Positions 53,825 through 63,365 of a stretch of 64,000 bases of DNA are shown in pieces. The notes below the pieces were generated by a model. The model did no database searches, was not told the DNA's origin, and was given only the letters and a program-made list of their open reading frames with translations. The DNA lies in NCBI GenBank assembly GCA_023437365.1, contig JAEZGK010000081.1:1-64000 (forward strand), read 5' to 3'. Each line of letters begins with the position of its first letter. Position 1 is the stretch's first letter. The position numbers and the translations under genes are program-made. This stretch comes from Bacillota bacterium. GTDB lineage: Bacteria; Bacillota; Clostridia; Lachnospirales; Lachnospiraceae.

Positions 53825-54055
53825 CATAGTCAAAGCAGCTCCACAGTAGCCGCGCGCCCTGCAGGACAGCAGATGAAGTCACATCCTATTCTACATCTGA
53901 GGTTGGTAAGCAGAACGAGGCGGTTATTGAGTGGATGAAGGGGTATCCCCCACAAGCATTTTGACTAAGATATAATCAGCCTTTGGCAGGTGATTTTATG
54001 ACGATTTTGGAAGGCAGGAATTGGTAAATTATCCAAATTATAAAGATAAAACTAC

Positions 54056-54084
54056 TTGACCTTTTTTTCCATTATTGTTATAAT
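54056..54084 (+). promoter_or_regulatory. Main promoter of the S-layer-candidate gene
   Basis: TTGACC (54056-54061), 17-base T-rich spacer, TATAAT (54079-54084). The leader is about 120 bases, as often seen for abundant surface-protein mRNAs. Confidence 0.8.
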
Positions 54085-54213
54085 CTACTTGTTGTTGGAA
54101 GATTATATTAAGCGTTATCTTTTCTGTGTTTTTACGGGTTTACGGACTTTGTGAGACGGGGGGAGACGCACAATATAACACCAAACCATATATTTTAAGG
54201 AGGAAGTAAGAAT

Positions 54214-56865
54214 ATGAAGAAGAATTTCTTTAAGAAGTTATCCTTCGTGATGGCATTAGCGATGATCGTAACTGCTCTCGCTCCTGCTGCTGGCGTGTTC
54301 GCAGCTGCAGCTCCTAAGTTGAATGCAAAGAAAGTTTACATTCACGTAGCTGAGAAGACCACCGAGTTTGACTTCAACGTATCAAACAAGAAGACTGGAT
54401 GGAAGTATTCCTGGAAGTCTTCCAACGAAGATGTAGCAGAAGTTGCTAGCAACGGCCTTGTAACAGCTGTTGGCAAGGGAACAGCTACCATTTCTGTAAC
54501 TATCAAAAACAAGAACGGTGAGAAGGTTGATACTCTTAAGGGTACCGTTGTTGTAAGAGATAACATCAAGAAGTTAACTATTAAAAACCCTGTTGAGAAG
54601 CTTGCTGTTGGAGCTAAGCACGACTTTAACAGAAACTTTGTAACAGCATCCGGTAACAAGAAAGTTACCTCCGGTATCACCAGATGGGAAGTTGATAAGA
54701 CCGGTGCAACAATCGTTGCTGATAGCGGTTTATTCACAGCTACCGAAGCTGGCACATACACAATCACAGCTAGAGCATTCCAGTCAACAGCTAAGTACAA
54801 CAGCTGGTTAACAGACAAGACTAAGTATGCTAGCTATGTAACAGCTACAACTACAACTACTGTAAAGGTTGCTGCTGATACTGTTAAGGCTGCTCAGACA
54901 ACTCTTAGCAAGGTTAGCTTAACATTTGATTCAGCTATGACTGATGATGTTAAGAGCAAGATTTCTGTTTACAAATTATCCGGTACAACTGAAATCGTTG
55001 CAGCTATTAAGGAAGTTTCATTAGACACAACAAAGAAGATTGCAACAATCGAAATGTACTCTCCTTTCGCAGAGGAATCTACTTATGTAATTAAGACTAC
55101 AGACATGAAGGATCAGTCTTTCGTTGCAGTTACATCTAATGTGGCTGATGTTGCTGAAATCAAGATTACTACTACTCAGGTAGAAGTTAATGATGCAAGA
55201 GACATTTCTGTTGATATTCTTAACAAGGATGGCGTTAACATTGGAGATACAGAGTTAAAGGGTAGAATTACCTTTGAATCCTCTAATACTAGCGCTTACT
55301 TAAACAAGACTGTATCTCCTAATCAGTTGACTTTATTCAACATTGGCGATACAACAACATTAACAGCTACTTTCCACACATATGATTACGATTATGCAAC
55401 ATCTACTGAGAAGGGCATCAAGACAGCTACTCAGGTTGTAACCTGTGTTAAGGAATTGTCAACAAACGCTGGAAATATTGAAGCATGGACAATCGTAGCT
55501 TCCGGTCCTAATTATAACGACTTAAAGAAGTCTCTTACTTTAAGCGATACTAACGGAGCAAAGACATTATATGTTAAAGCTAAGTATGACAACAATGACG
55601 ATAACGATTTTGATGATCCTGGCGATACAGTTAAGAGCGAAGATGGTGGCGATTGGAGCTTCACATCAGCTAATCCTGGAGTTTTAAATATTCATGAATT
55701 AACTGGTCAGTTATATCCGGCAACTACTGGAACCGCTGTAGTTATTGTTAAGTATAAGGGCTCTGAGCTTGGTACAGTTGTTATTACTGTAAGTGCTAAG
55801 AGAGAAGTTGCTTCCTTATCCTTAGACGCTACACAGTTTGATTTATCTACAGACCTTGATGTTAAGGATACAAAGACTGTTACCTTAACTGTTAAGGACC
55901 AGTTAGGTGATAAATTAGCTGCTAGTGCTTATACTGCTACAATTACAAGAAGCAATGCAGTTCCTGCAAATAACGGAAACGTAGTATTTGGTGCTTCTCA
56001 TGCTGAAATTTCAGATGGTTTAACATTTACTGCAGGTACAGATACTTCATCATTTGTATTTGACGCAACAGATGGTGACCTCTCATCATCAGCTGAGGCT
56101 ACTACTGCAGCAGCTGTAGGTACTCATGCATATACTGTTAAGGTTGTTGACAATAACAATTCTAACAAGGTGATTTACGGTTATGTTTCTATCTCTGTAA
56201 AAGAGCCTACCACTGACGGTAATGTAGTTGGCGACAGCGGTATCTCCTATTACAAGGTTGAGACTGATAAGGCAGCTTATGATATGAAGCTTACTACTTC
56301 AGATTTTGCTGAACCTGTAACAGTTACTGCATTCGGTTATGCTAGCAATGGTGTTAAGAATGTTAGAGTAGACTTTGCTACACCTGCTGCACCAGCAGAT
56401 ACCTTTACAGTAGATATGTATACTCCTAAGTCAAATACCATTACTTTAACTGATGGTGGTGTTGCTACTGCAAGTAAGAGAACATTTAACCTTGTTGAAT
56501 CTGACACTTCTATCTATGAGAAGGTTGATAAGGGTAATTACATCGTAACTCTGAAGAAGGGTACCGTTGCTAAGAACACAATCAACTTCAAGGTAGAGGA
56601 TACACAGCCTGCTCCTGTACTCACTGTTAATAAGCTTTCTACATCTTATGCAGTAAGTGGTGTTGGTGATGCTTTAGCAGCTATTCAGGATTGCTTCAAT
56701 GTAACTATTAGTGGTAATGATGTTGAATCCACTATTACAGGAATCAATGTTACTGGTTATGGTAAGAGCTGGTTCGTTCATGAGTTCTATGTAACTGAAA
56801 CTCTGAATGGTAAGACTCTGAGACATAAGGTTGAAGTTAATAAGAACATGTTAACTGCACAGTAG
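54214..56865 (+). CDS. Exported Ig-like (Big_2) protein, S-layer candidate
   Basis: 883 residues. Signal peptide KKNFFKKLSFVMALAMIVTA with cleavage near residue 30 (GVFA). Residues about 36-115 form a bacterial Ig-like group 2 domain (WKSSNEDVAEVASNGLVTAV, then GKGTATISVT). Several more beta-sandwich repeats rich in Thr, Val, Ala and Lys follow. There is no LPxTG motif, SLH domain or transmembrane end. Codon use is strongly biased (GCT, GTT, AAG, ACA), unlike all neighbours, which points to very high expression. Strong promoter, strong binding site (AAGGAGG) and strong terminator agree. I infer an S-layer or other major surface protein. Confidence 0.8.
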   Translation: MKKNFFKKLSFVMALAMIVTALAPAAGVFAAAAPKLNAKKVYIHVAEKTTEFDFNVSNKKTGWKYSWKSSNEDVAEVASNGLVTAVGKGTATISVTIKNKNGEKVDTLKGTVVVRDNIKKLTIKNPVEKLAVGAKHDFNRNFVTASGNKKVTSGITRWEVDKTGATIVADSGLFTATEAGTYTITARAFQSTAKYNSWLTDKTKYASYVTATTTTTVKVAADTVKAAQTTLSKVSLTFDSAMTDDVKSKISVYKLSGTTEIVAAIKEVSLDTTKKIATIEMYSPFAEESTYVIKTTDMKDQSFVAVTSNVADVAEIKITTTQVEVNDARDISVDILNKDGVNIGDTELKGRITFESSNTSAYLNKTVSPNQLTLFNIGDTTTLTATFHTYDYDYATSTEKGIKTATQVVTCVKELSTNAGNIEAWTIVASGPNYNDLKKSLTLSDTNGAKTLYVKAKYDNNDDNDFDDPGDTVKSEDGGDWSFTSANPGVLNIHELTGQLYPATTGTAVVIVKYKGSELGTVVITVSAKREVASLSLDATQFDLSTDLDVKDTKTVTLTVKDQLGDKLAASAYTATITRSNAVPANNGNVVFGASHAEISDGLTFTAGTDTSSFVFDATDGDLSSSAEATTAAAVGTHAYTVKVVDNNNSNKVIYGYVSISVKEPTTDGNVVGDSGISYYKVETDKAAYDMKLTTSDFAEPVTVTAFGYASNGVKNVRVDFATPAAPADTFTVDMYTPKSNTITLTDGGVATASKRTFNLVESDTSIYEKVDKGNYIVTLKKGTVAKNTINFKVEDTQPAPVLTVNKLSTSYAVSGVGDALAAIQDCFNVTISGNDVESTITGINVTGYGKSWFVHEFYVTETLNGKTLRHKVEVNKNMLTAQ

Positions 56866-56899
56866 TATTAGTGTTGTTAGATGTATAATTCATAACCTT

Positions 56900-56935
56900 A
56901 AGAGCGCTTTGCAATTATATGCAAAGCGCTCTTTT
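56900..56935 (+). terminator. Strong terminator of the Ig-like protein gene
   Basis: AAGAGCGCTTTGCA pairs perfectly with TGCAAAGCGCTCTT around six bases, with TTTTTC at the 3' side. Confidence 0.93.
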
Positions 56936-57045
56936 TCATCTTAAAAAACGTGTACGATCTGTGTTTCTAGCTAATTGAAGTATTGTACTGGCTCAGAAAA
57001 TATTGTATAATCAGGTTTATATGATAGGTTGTAAAGGAGAATACT

Positions 57046-58956
57046 ATGCCAGACAATAAAAAAGCACAAACTACAGGTTATAAGGATAATCAATACGGTA
57101 ATTCAAAAAAAATTAATCTGCATAAGAATCATAAATCGAGAAAACAAATTAACCAAAATATCTTACTCTTAGCGCCGATTGTATTTATTGCGGCAATTCT
57201 TCCGTTAATCATCAGATTGAAACCTTATGTGACGCCACTGTCGAAGTTTACATGGTTTTCAAGTTATAATGGATATGATGATTTTTTTCTTATTTATAAA
57301 AAGGATTTCCTGATATTTATAGCCATAATTATGATTTTAGTCATAGTGTATAAAGCATTTATGGATAAACGATCAATAAAAATGCTTCCGTTATTTCTTC
57401 CGTTAGCAATTTATGCTACATTGATATTCTTTTCGTCTGTTATTTCGAAATATCGTTATTATAGCCTGGAAGGTGTGTTTGAACAATTCGAATCTCTTTA
57501 TGTTGTGCTTGCCTATTGTATTATCACATATTATGTATTTCTTTTTGTGCAGACTGAAAAGGATATTGAATTAATCATATTTGGTTTGGTTTTCTGCGTA
57601 ATTATTCTTAGTATTATTGGAATAACCCAGTCAACAGGACATGATATTTTTGCAACTGAATTTGGAAAGAAGCTCATTATACCAAAGAAGTATTGGTTCA
57701 AGGTAGATGAGCTTGAATTCCATTTTGGTGGATGGGCATATTTAACGCTTTATAATCCGAATTATGTTGGAGTATATGTGGCTATGGTGGCACCACTACT
57801 TTTAACACTTATTATGTTTTTAAAAAAGGATTGGAAGATTGTTGTCTATATTATCGGATTTGCCGGAATGATGCTTTGTTTGTATGGTTCGCATTCGGAT
57901 GCAGGTATTATCACATATGTTATTACACTTGTCTTCCTATTGCTACTCATGTGGAGGTATATTGTTAAATATAGGAAAGTGACCTTACCTATTGCAGGAG
58001 TCGGGATCGTTGCAATGATTATTATACTTGCATTTTATGGAGGTACGATAGTAAATAAATTTGAAGGTTTTATGCAAAGTGCAAGAAATAATTATAGTTT
58101 AAAAAGCATTGAGACGAATGACAATGGAATTAAAATTGACTATAATAACAATATACTTCATGCACAGCTAATCGTTGATAAGGGGTTAGGATATTGTTTG
58201 TTAACGGATGAGAATGGGCAGCAGATTAACATGCAGCCGAATGCAGACGGAACCTATACAGTAATAGATGATCGTTTCCCAGGATTTATTGCAGCTCCTT
58301 GTCTGTATGATGGGGTGCCTAGCTTTTTTGTACAAATTGAAGGTAAGCAATGGGTATTTACCAATCAAACTGAAGATGGAACCTATTACTATATTAACCA
58401 ATACGGGAAATATGATAAAATAGTAAATGCTCCATCAGTGATTTTTAACGATTATGAGCATCTATTCACAAACCGAGGATTTATATGGTCAAAGACGATA
58501 CCATTGCTAAAGAAATATATTATACTAGGTTCGGGCGCAGATACTTTCCCCTTAGTCTATCCACAGAATGACTATGTGAATATTCATAATGTTGGGATTA
58601 CCAACCAGTTAATTTCTAAGCCTCACAGCCTCTATCTTCAAATTGCTGTCCAAAGTGGTGTGCTTTCATTAATAGCGTTTTTAGCCTTTTATTGCATGTA
58701 CTTTATTTGGAGTATCAAATTATATATCAAGGGTATCTTCAACAGCTATTTTGCCCAAGTAGGGGTAGGTATTATGGTAGGAACATTTGGATATATGATT
58801 TGTGGTATCACCAATGATTCAAATCTCTCTGTAGCACCAATATTTTGGCTATTTATGGGACTTGGTATAGTATGTAATATTAAAGCAGCTCCTTTTATAG
58901 AAGAGGAAATAAAGCGTATCAAAGCAGAAAAATCAATGAAAGTTAAATCAGAATAA
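57046..58956 (+). CDS. O-antigen-ligase-like (Wzy_C) membrane protein
   Basis: 636 residues, with a basic soluble N-terminus (1-37) and about a dozen membrane spans. KPHSLYLQIAVQSGVLSLIA near residue 530 is the Wzy_C ligase/polymerase signature. A large outside segment (about 350-500) has a beta-rich repeat-like composition (TDENGQQINMQPNADGTYTV, TNQTEDGTYYYINQYGKY) instead of the usual short periplasmic loop. AAAGGAG precedes the ATG. It follows the S-layer candidate on the same strand behind a terminator. It could polymerise or ligate surface glycans, perhaps onto the S-layer protein; the substrate is unknown. Confidence 0.82.
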   Translation: MPDNKKAQTTGYKDNQYGNSKKINLHKNHKSRKQINQNILLLAPIVFIAAILPLIIRLKPYVTPLSKFTWFSSYNGYDDFFLIYKKDFLIFIAIIMILVIVYKAFMDKRSIKMLPLFLPLAIYATLIFFSSVISKYRYYSLEGVFEQFESLYVVLAYCIITYYVFLFVQTEKDIELIIFGLVFCVIILSIIGITQSTGHDIFATEFGKKLIIPKKYWFKVDELEFHFGGWAYLTLYNPNYVGVYVAMVAPLLLTLIMFLKKDWKIVVYIIGFAGMMLCLYGSHSDAGIITYVITLVFLLLLMWRYIVKYRKVTLPIAGVGIVAMIIILAFYGGTIVNKFEGFMQSARNNYSLKSIETNDNGIKIDYNNNILHAQLIVDKGLGYCLLTDENGQQINMQPNADGTYTVIDDRFPGFIAAPCLYDGVPSFFVQIEGKQWVFTNQTEDGTYYYINQYGKYDKIVNAPSVIFNDYEHLFTNRGFIWSKTIPLLKKYIILGSGADTFPLVYPQNDYVNIHNVGITNQLISKPHSLYLQIAVQSGVLSLIAFLAFYCMYFIWSIKLYIKGIFNSYFAQVGVGIMVGTFGYMICGITNDSNLSVAPIFWLFMGLGIVCNIKAAPFIEEEIKRIKAEKSMKVKSE

Positions 58957-59198
58957 TAGAAAAGTTCAATAATATATTGATTAAGCCAAGACAAAATAAT
59001 TATACTGAAATAATTATTACACCAATGCAATTTATACAAAGCAATTATAAGCAAAGAGTATACTAGATACTGTCAAGTAATTTTTGCAAATTCATTATTA
59101 GCCATTTGGTTACCGGTAGTTAGCCGGCTATTGATACAGGACAAGTGATTTAACGAGTAGGACATAGTTCAGGATAAATGATTTACCAGTATTAATTA

Positions 59199-59245
59199 AA
59201 GAGGAACCTGGAAAGCAACTTAGACAAGTTGTTCAGGTTCCTCTT
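59199..59245. terminator. Hairpin between the ligase-like gene and pflB
   Basis: AAGAGGAACCTG pairs with CAGGTTCCTCTT, and CAACTT/AAGTTG form an inner stem. It can act in either direction between these convergent genes. The rest of 58957-59421 is AT-rich with no gene. Confidence 0.75.
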
Positions 59246-59421
59246 CGTGATTTATGAGGAAACAGACTAATATATATTAATAAATTTAGTGTGAAATTAT
59301 AATCATAATTAAAATTGGGATACTTTATAGTTTTAAATAAAATAAAGTATAATTATTATCCTTTGTTAGGAGTGTTAATCGTTAGTTACAAACTGGTATG
59401 TGGTATCCATATACAAAATTA

Positions 59422-61647
59422 CTACATCCTGCCATGAAAGGTTCTTGCGATTACCTCATCCTGTTGGTTCTTGTTTAGTGAATGGAATCGGACAGCATAC
59501 CCTGAAACACGGATGGTAAGGTTAGGATATTTTTCAGGATGAGCCTGTGCATCAAATAATAATTCACGGTTTAATACATTGACATTGATGTGATGACTAT
59601 GACCTGCAAAATACCCATCCAGCAGGGCGGTTAGATTATGAATACGTGCTGCTTCATCCTTTCCCAGGGCATCCGGCGTAATAGTGAAGGTATAGGATAT
59701 TCCGTCGCGACAACAGCTATAATCCAGCTTGGATACAGACTGGAGAGATGCTAGAGCTCCTTTCGCATCCCGACCATGCATAGGGTTTGCTCCGGGAGCG
59801 AAGGGAGCACCGGCCTTTCTGCCATCCGGGGTAGAACCGGTTTTCTTACCGTAGACCACATTACTGGTGATGGTCAGAATGGATAAGGTATGAATAGCAT
59901 TACGATAGGTGGGATGCATACGGAGCTTTTCGATAAATTGCTCCACCAGCATAGTTGCAATCTGATCCACACGTTCATCGTTGTTGCCAAAGGCAGGATA
60001 AGACCCTTCTATAGTAAAATCTGTGATAATACCTTGGTCATCCTTGATGGGGGTAACCCTTGCATATTTGATTGCACTTAGGGAGTCAGCGACAACGCTA
60101 AGACCGGCGATTCCGAAACCCATTAGTCGTTCCACAGCTGTATCGTGAAGAGCCATCTGCAGCTTCTCATAAGCGTATTTATCATGCATATAATGGATAA
60201 TGTTCATAGTGTTGACATAAAGCCCGCAAAGCCAGTCCATCATCGGTAGAAAAGCATCCAGGACCTCCTCGTAGTTTAAGGGAGTGCCAGCTTCAAAGGA
60301 TGTAATCCTTGGTCCGATCTGTTCTCCGCTGATTTCATCACGGCCCCCATTCAGACTCATCAAAAGGACTTTTGCGAGATTGCAGCGCGCACCGAAAAAT
60401 TGCATCTGCTTACCAATTTTCATTGCAGATACACAACAAGCAATTCCGTAGTCATCCCCATAGGACGGACGCATCAAGTCATCGTTTTCATATTGGAGAG
60501 AATCGGTTTCGATCGACATTCTGGCACAGTAAGCTCTAAAATTCTGTGGGAGCTTGTTAGACCATAAAACAGTGAGGTTGGGTTCCGGAGCGGGAGAAAG
60601 ATTGGTCAGAGTATGGATAAATCTATAGCTGTTCTTCGTGACCATACTTCTGCCATCTTCAGTGATACCTCCGATTGACTCCGTAACCCAGGTGGGATCC
60701 CCGGCATACAGTTCATTATAATCCGGTGTACGAAGCTGCCTTGCCATACGAAGCTTCAAAACGAATTGATCTATGATTTCCTGAGCTTTCGTCTCATCTA
60801 GAATATTGTTTCTTAAATCCCGCTCAAAGTAAATATCCAGAAAGGTAGAGATCCTGCCTAACGACATAGCAGCACCATTTTGTTCTTTGATCGCACCCAA
60901 ATAAGCGAAATAGAGCCACTGTACTGCTTCCTGAGCGGTAGTGGCGGGCTTGGAAATATCATAGCCGTAGCTCAAAGCCATGGTCTTCAGTTGCCCCAGA
61001 AAATCAATCTGACGATAGAGCTCTTCCAACGTTTTCATCGTCTCCTCGTCCATACAGCGAGAGCCAAGTCTGAGCTTATCCTGTTCTTTTTCCTGAATAA
61101 GTAAATCAACACCGTAAAGAGGCATACGGCGATAATCTCCGATAATTCTACCGCGTCCATACGCATCCGGAAGTCCGGTGATGACACCGCATTTTCTGGC
61201 AGCCCGCATTTCGGGTGTGTAGACGCGAAAAACTCCGTCGTTATGTGTGGTACGATAACGAAAATGTTCTTCGATTTCTTCGGATAAGGTATATCCGTAA
61301 GCTTCACAGGCCTGACGGGCCATACGAATCCCTCCGAAGGGGTTTACTCCTCTGCGGAGAGGTGCGTCCGTCTGAAAGCCGACGATGATTTCATCTTCTT
61401 TATTTAGATAGGAGGGAGCGTAGGTTAACAGAGATGATACTTTATCGGTATTGATAGAAAGCACACCCCTCTTATGCTCCTCCTGCTGCAGCTCCATATA
61501 TTTCTCGTTCAGTCTCGTCGTTCTATCAGTCGGTGAAGAAAGGAAGCTTTCATCACCTACATAGGAATTATAATTATTTAAGATAAAGTCACGTACATCA
61601 ATCTCATTCTGCCAGTTCCCCGGGTGGAAGTCATACCATGCATTCAT
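59422..61647 (-). CDS. pflB: Formate C-acetyltransferase (pyruvate formate-lyase)
   Basis: 741 residues, typical length. It splits pyruvate and CoA into acetyl-CoA and formate by radical chemistry. The active-site pair Cys404-Cys405 lies in GIACCVSAM and the glycyl radical site is Gly716 in RVSGYAVRF. The CC pair marks true PFL rather than a diol dehydratase or choline lyase. AAGGAGGATTTCTT precedes the start. The activating enzyme PflA, which usually sits beside it, is not next to it. The gene is preceded on its strand by a ZTP riboswitch, tying its expression to one-carbon shortage. Confidence 0.98.
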   Translation of the reverse strand: MNAWYDFHPGNWQNEIDVRDFILNNYNSYVGDESFLSSPTDRTTRLNEKYMELQQEEHKRGVLSINTDKVSSLLTYAPSYLNKEDEIIVGFQTDAPLRRGVNPFGGIRMARQACEAYGYTLSEEIEEHFRYRTTHNDGVFRVYTPEMRAARKCGVITGLPDAYGRGRIIGDYRRMPLYGVDLLIQEKEQDKLRLGSRCMDEETMKTLEELYRQIDFLGQLKTMALSYGYDISKPATTAQEAVQWLYFAYLGAIKEQNGAAMSLGRISTFLDIYFERDLRNNILDETKAQEIIDQFVLKLRMARQLRTPDYNELYAGDPTWVTESIGGITEDGRSMVTKNSYRFIHTLTNLSPAPEPNLTVLWSNKLPQNFRAYCARMSIETDSLQYENDDLMRPSYGDDYGIACCVSAMKIGKQMQFFGARCNLAKVLLMSLNGGRDEISGEQIGPRITSFEAGTPLNYEEVLDAFLPMMDWLCGLYVNTMNIIHYMHDKYAYEKLQMALHDTAVERLMGFGIAGLSVVADSLSAIKYARVTPIKDDQGIITDFTIEGSYPAFGNNDERVDQIATMLVEQFIEKLRMHPTYRNAIHTLSILTITSNVVYGKKTGSTPDGRKAGAPFAPGANPMHGRDAKGALASLQSVSKLDYSCCRDGISYTFTITPDALGKDEAARIHNLTALLDGYFAGHSHHINVNVLNRELLFDAQAHPEKYPNLTIRVSGYAVRFHSLNKNQQDEVIARTFHGRM

Positions 61648-61698
61648 AAGAAATCCTCCTTTTTTATCTCATAGTTAAGGTATTCAAAACAATCAAAT

Positions 61699-61794
61699 CA
61701 TAAAAGCATGAAAACATAAAAGCAAGAAAACATAAAAGCAAGAAAACATAAAAGCATGAAAACATAAAAGCATGAAAACATAAAAGCATAAAAT
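61699..61794. repeat. Six tandem copies of a 16-bp unit in the pflB leader
   Basis: CATAAAAGCATGAAAA or CATAAAAGCAAGAAAA repeats exactly every 16 bases from 61699 to 61778; a sixth, decayed copy ends at 61794. It lies between the riboswitch terminator and the pflB start, so it is part of the mRNA leader. Confidence 0.95.
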
Positions 61795-62014
61795 CATCAA
61801 TGAAGAAGTATCCGAGCGCACCATCAATATAGAACAACTACACCGATGAACCAATACTCGCACACCATTCCAAGCGAAAAGTTTACACCGGTCAAGCGAT
61901 ATTTGCTATCATAAATCATGAAATCATAAAAGTAATGCTGTTATCGGATCGTCTTGAAAGGTCAGCTTTCTATGTTTATTTATAGTTGCTTGTCTAATGC
62001 CCTCTTATAAACGC

Positions 62015-62044
62015 AAAAAACCGCCTGAGCATTTGCCCAGGCGG
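62015..62044 (-). terminator. Riboswitch-controlled terminator
   Basis: On the minus strand CCGCCTGGGC pairs with GCTCAGGCGG and TTTTTT follows. Its 5' arm is the conserved CCGCCTGGGCA block of the ZTP aptamer, so ligand binding and termination exclude each other. Confidence 0.92.
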
Positions 62045-62131
62045 TCGACATATCATATCCGGCTTTCCAATTGGAAAGCAGTCCTATCGGTCCCTCGTGG
62101 TAATCCACATATCCGCCAGTTCCGATATGAT
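62028..62131 (-). promoter_or_regulatory. ZTP riboswitch (pfl motif)
   Basis: Read on the minus strand: TATCGG (62127-62122) pairs with CCGATA (62090-62085) as P1. The internal part has AACTGGCGGATATGTGGA, then TTACCAC, matching the conserved ACUGGCG and UGGA-ACCAC parts. A GCTTTCC-AATT-GGAAAGC hairpin forms the variable linker, and TCGACCGCCTGGGCA is the 3' pseudoknot element. ZTP or ZMP signals a shortage of 10-formyl-tetrahydrofolate and turns the gene on. The motif was first named for its place upstream of pfl genes, as here. Confidence 0.93.
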
Positions 62132-62347
62132 TAAATTATATAATCCGGAAAAATCATTGTCAATAGATGTACTATTATATTAATTAATATGATACATTAT
62201 CAATCATAATAGATGGAATCAAATATTACTGAAACCGACTTTTTACGTGATAAACTATTACATAATCTATGGTAATTATTTTATGAAATACGAATTATAT
62301 ATAAAAATTAAGCTGTTATGTACTTACTATAGCATTCGAAATACATC

Positions 62348-62878
62348 TTATTTATTCTCCATAATACTTCTGATTTGAGGAACCTTCAAGAGCAGGGGAT
62401 AAAGAAGTGCGGATACGATGATGCCGAATACATTTTGTATAAAATTAAACGGAACATTCATGAAGGCAGGCCCATAACCTAAGCCCAACAGGCTTCCTTC
62501 AAACAGAAAATATCCGGAGGTTACGATGATACCGCTGACAATAGCTGCTACCAGAATAGGGAATACTTTATTGCCTTTTTTCTTTCGCAGAAACTGATAA
62601 AGAAGGGCTCCAGCGATAGCGGCCAAGCATTTGATAATAAAGGTGGCCGGAGCATAGGCACTGTAACCCAGAATCAAATCGGCCAGCATGGATCCGATTC
62701 CGGCAGCAAGTCCTCCAAAAAATGGACCCAGGATGACTCCGGACAGAATGACAAACCCATCACCGGGATGAATAAATCCGCCAATTGGAGAAGGAATAGC
62801 TACAACCACTGTTGCTGTACAAGTTAAGGCTGCCATTAATGCAGCAGCGACCAAAGTAATAATCTTATTTGTTTTCAT
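62348..62878 (-). CDS. ECF transporter S component
   Basis: 176 residues, about six membrane spans. PSPIGGFIHPGDGFVILSGV, then GPFFGGLAAGIGSMLADLIL, is the pattern of ECF-type vitamin uptake S components. They bind one vitamin and share an energising module (EcfA-A'-T) encoded elsewhere. GGGAGGG precedes the start. The ligand is not clear; the sequence does not carry the obvious marks of ThiT, RibU or BioY. A small structured RNA lies directly upstream and could sense the transported compound. Confidence 0.88.
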   Translation of the reverse strand: MKTNKIITLVAAALMAALTCTATVVVAIPSPIGGFIHPGDGFVILSGVILGPFFGGLAAGIGSMLADLILGYSAYAPATFIIKCLAAIAGALLYQFLRKKKGNKVFPILVAAIVSGIIVTSGYFLFEGSLLGLGYGPAFMNVPFNFIQNVFGIIVSALLYPLLLKVPQIRSIMENK

Positions 62879-62894
62879 AGGCCCTCCCTATTAA

Positions 62895-62965
62895 GATGCC
62901 TTAACCATCCGCAGAAGATATCCCAACATAGTTATGTAAAGAGGCTCAGTGCGGTAGCTGGCATC
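62895..62965 (-). promoter_or_regulatory. Possible regulatory RNA upstream of the ECF S component
   Basis: Three nested stems on the minus strand: GATGCC/GGCATC (62965-62960 with 62900-62895), CCGCA/TGCGG (62954-62950 with 62913-62909), and ACATA/TATGT (62937-62933 with 62930-62926). The element ends 17 bases before the start codon, next to the ribosome binding site. I could not match it to TPP, FMN, cobalamin, THF or preQ1 cores. Confidence 0.45.
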
Positions 62966-63084
62966 AGCTTTCTTGATTATGAGAAATAATAGCATATTCA
63001 TGATCGTTATACAAGACAGAATTCTAATTATTTCCGTGTTAAGAGTAGGAGAAGCTTTGTAGCATCATTTACCATGAGTAATGT

Positions 63085-63204
63085 TACTTAAGCAAGGATG
63101 AATACTCTAATGTTTGAACTGATCTACTTAAGATACGATGAATACTCTAATCTTTGAAATGATCTACTTAAGAAACGATTATTACTCTAATGTATGAAAT
63201 AATC
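63085..63204. repeat. Three tandem copies of a 40-bp unit
   Basis: Units start TACTTAAG and contain GATGAATACTCTAATGTTTG at 63085, 63125 and 63165; the third copy has several changes. They lie between the divergent ECF and zinc genes, upstream of the latter's promoter. Confidence 0.93.
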
Positions 63205-63334
63205 CTATTTCTGACTTGCTATTTGTGAGGTTTCAGTTTGATAGAATACGGATGCTTCCGATTACTATTTTTGTTTTGATGTTCACAAGTGATGAAACTC
63301 CCGTTAACATGCTGTCACGCGGTTGTTTAATAAG

Positions 63335-63363
63335 TTGACAGTAGGAAATACTTATAATATAAT
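63335..63363 (+). promoter_or_regulatory. Promoter of the zinc-binding protein gene
   Basis: TTGACA (63335-63340), 17-base spacer, TATAAT (63358-63363). Confidence 0.85.
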
Positions 63364-63365
63364 AT

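Noticed and set aside
62895..62990. Cobalamin or THF riboswitch before the ECF gene
   Set aside because: A short AGCTACCGCACTG stretch recalls the B12 box region, but the rest of the roughly 200-base cobalamin fold is missing; the THF core does not match either.
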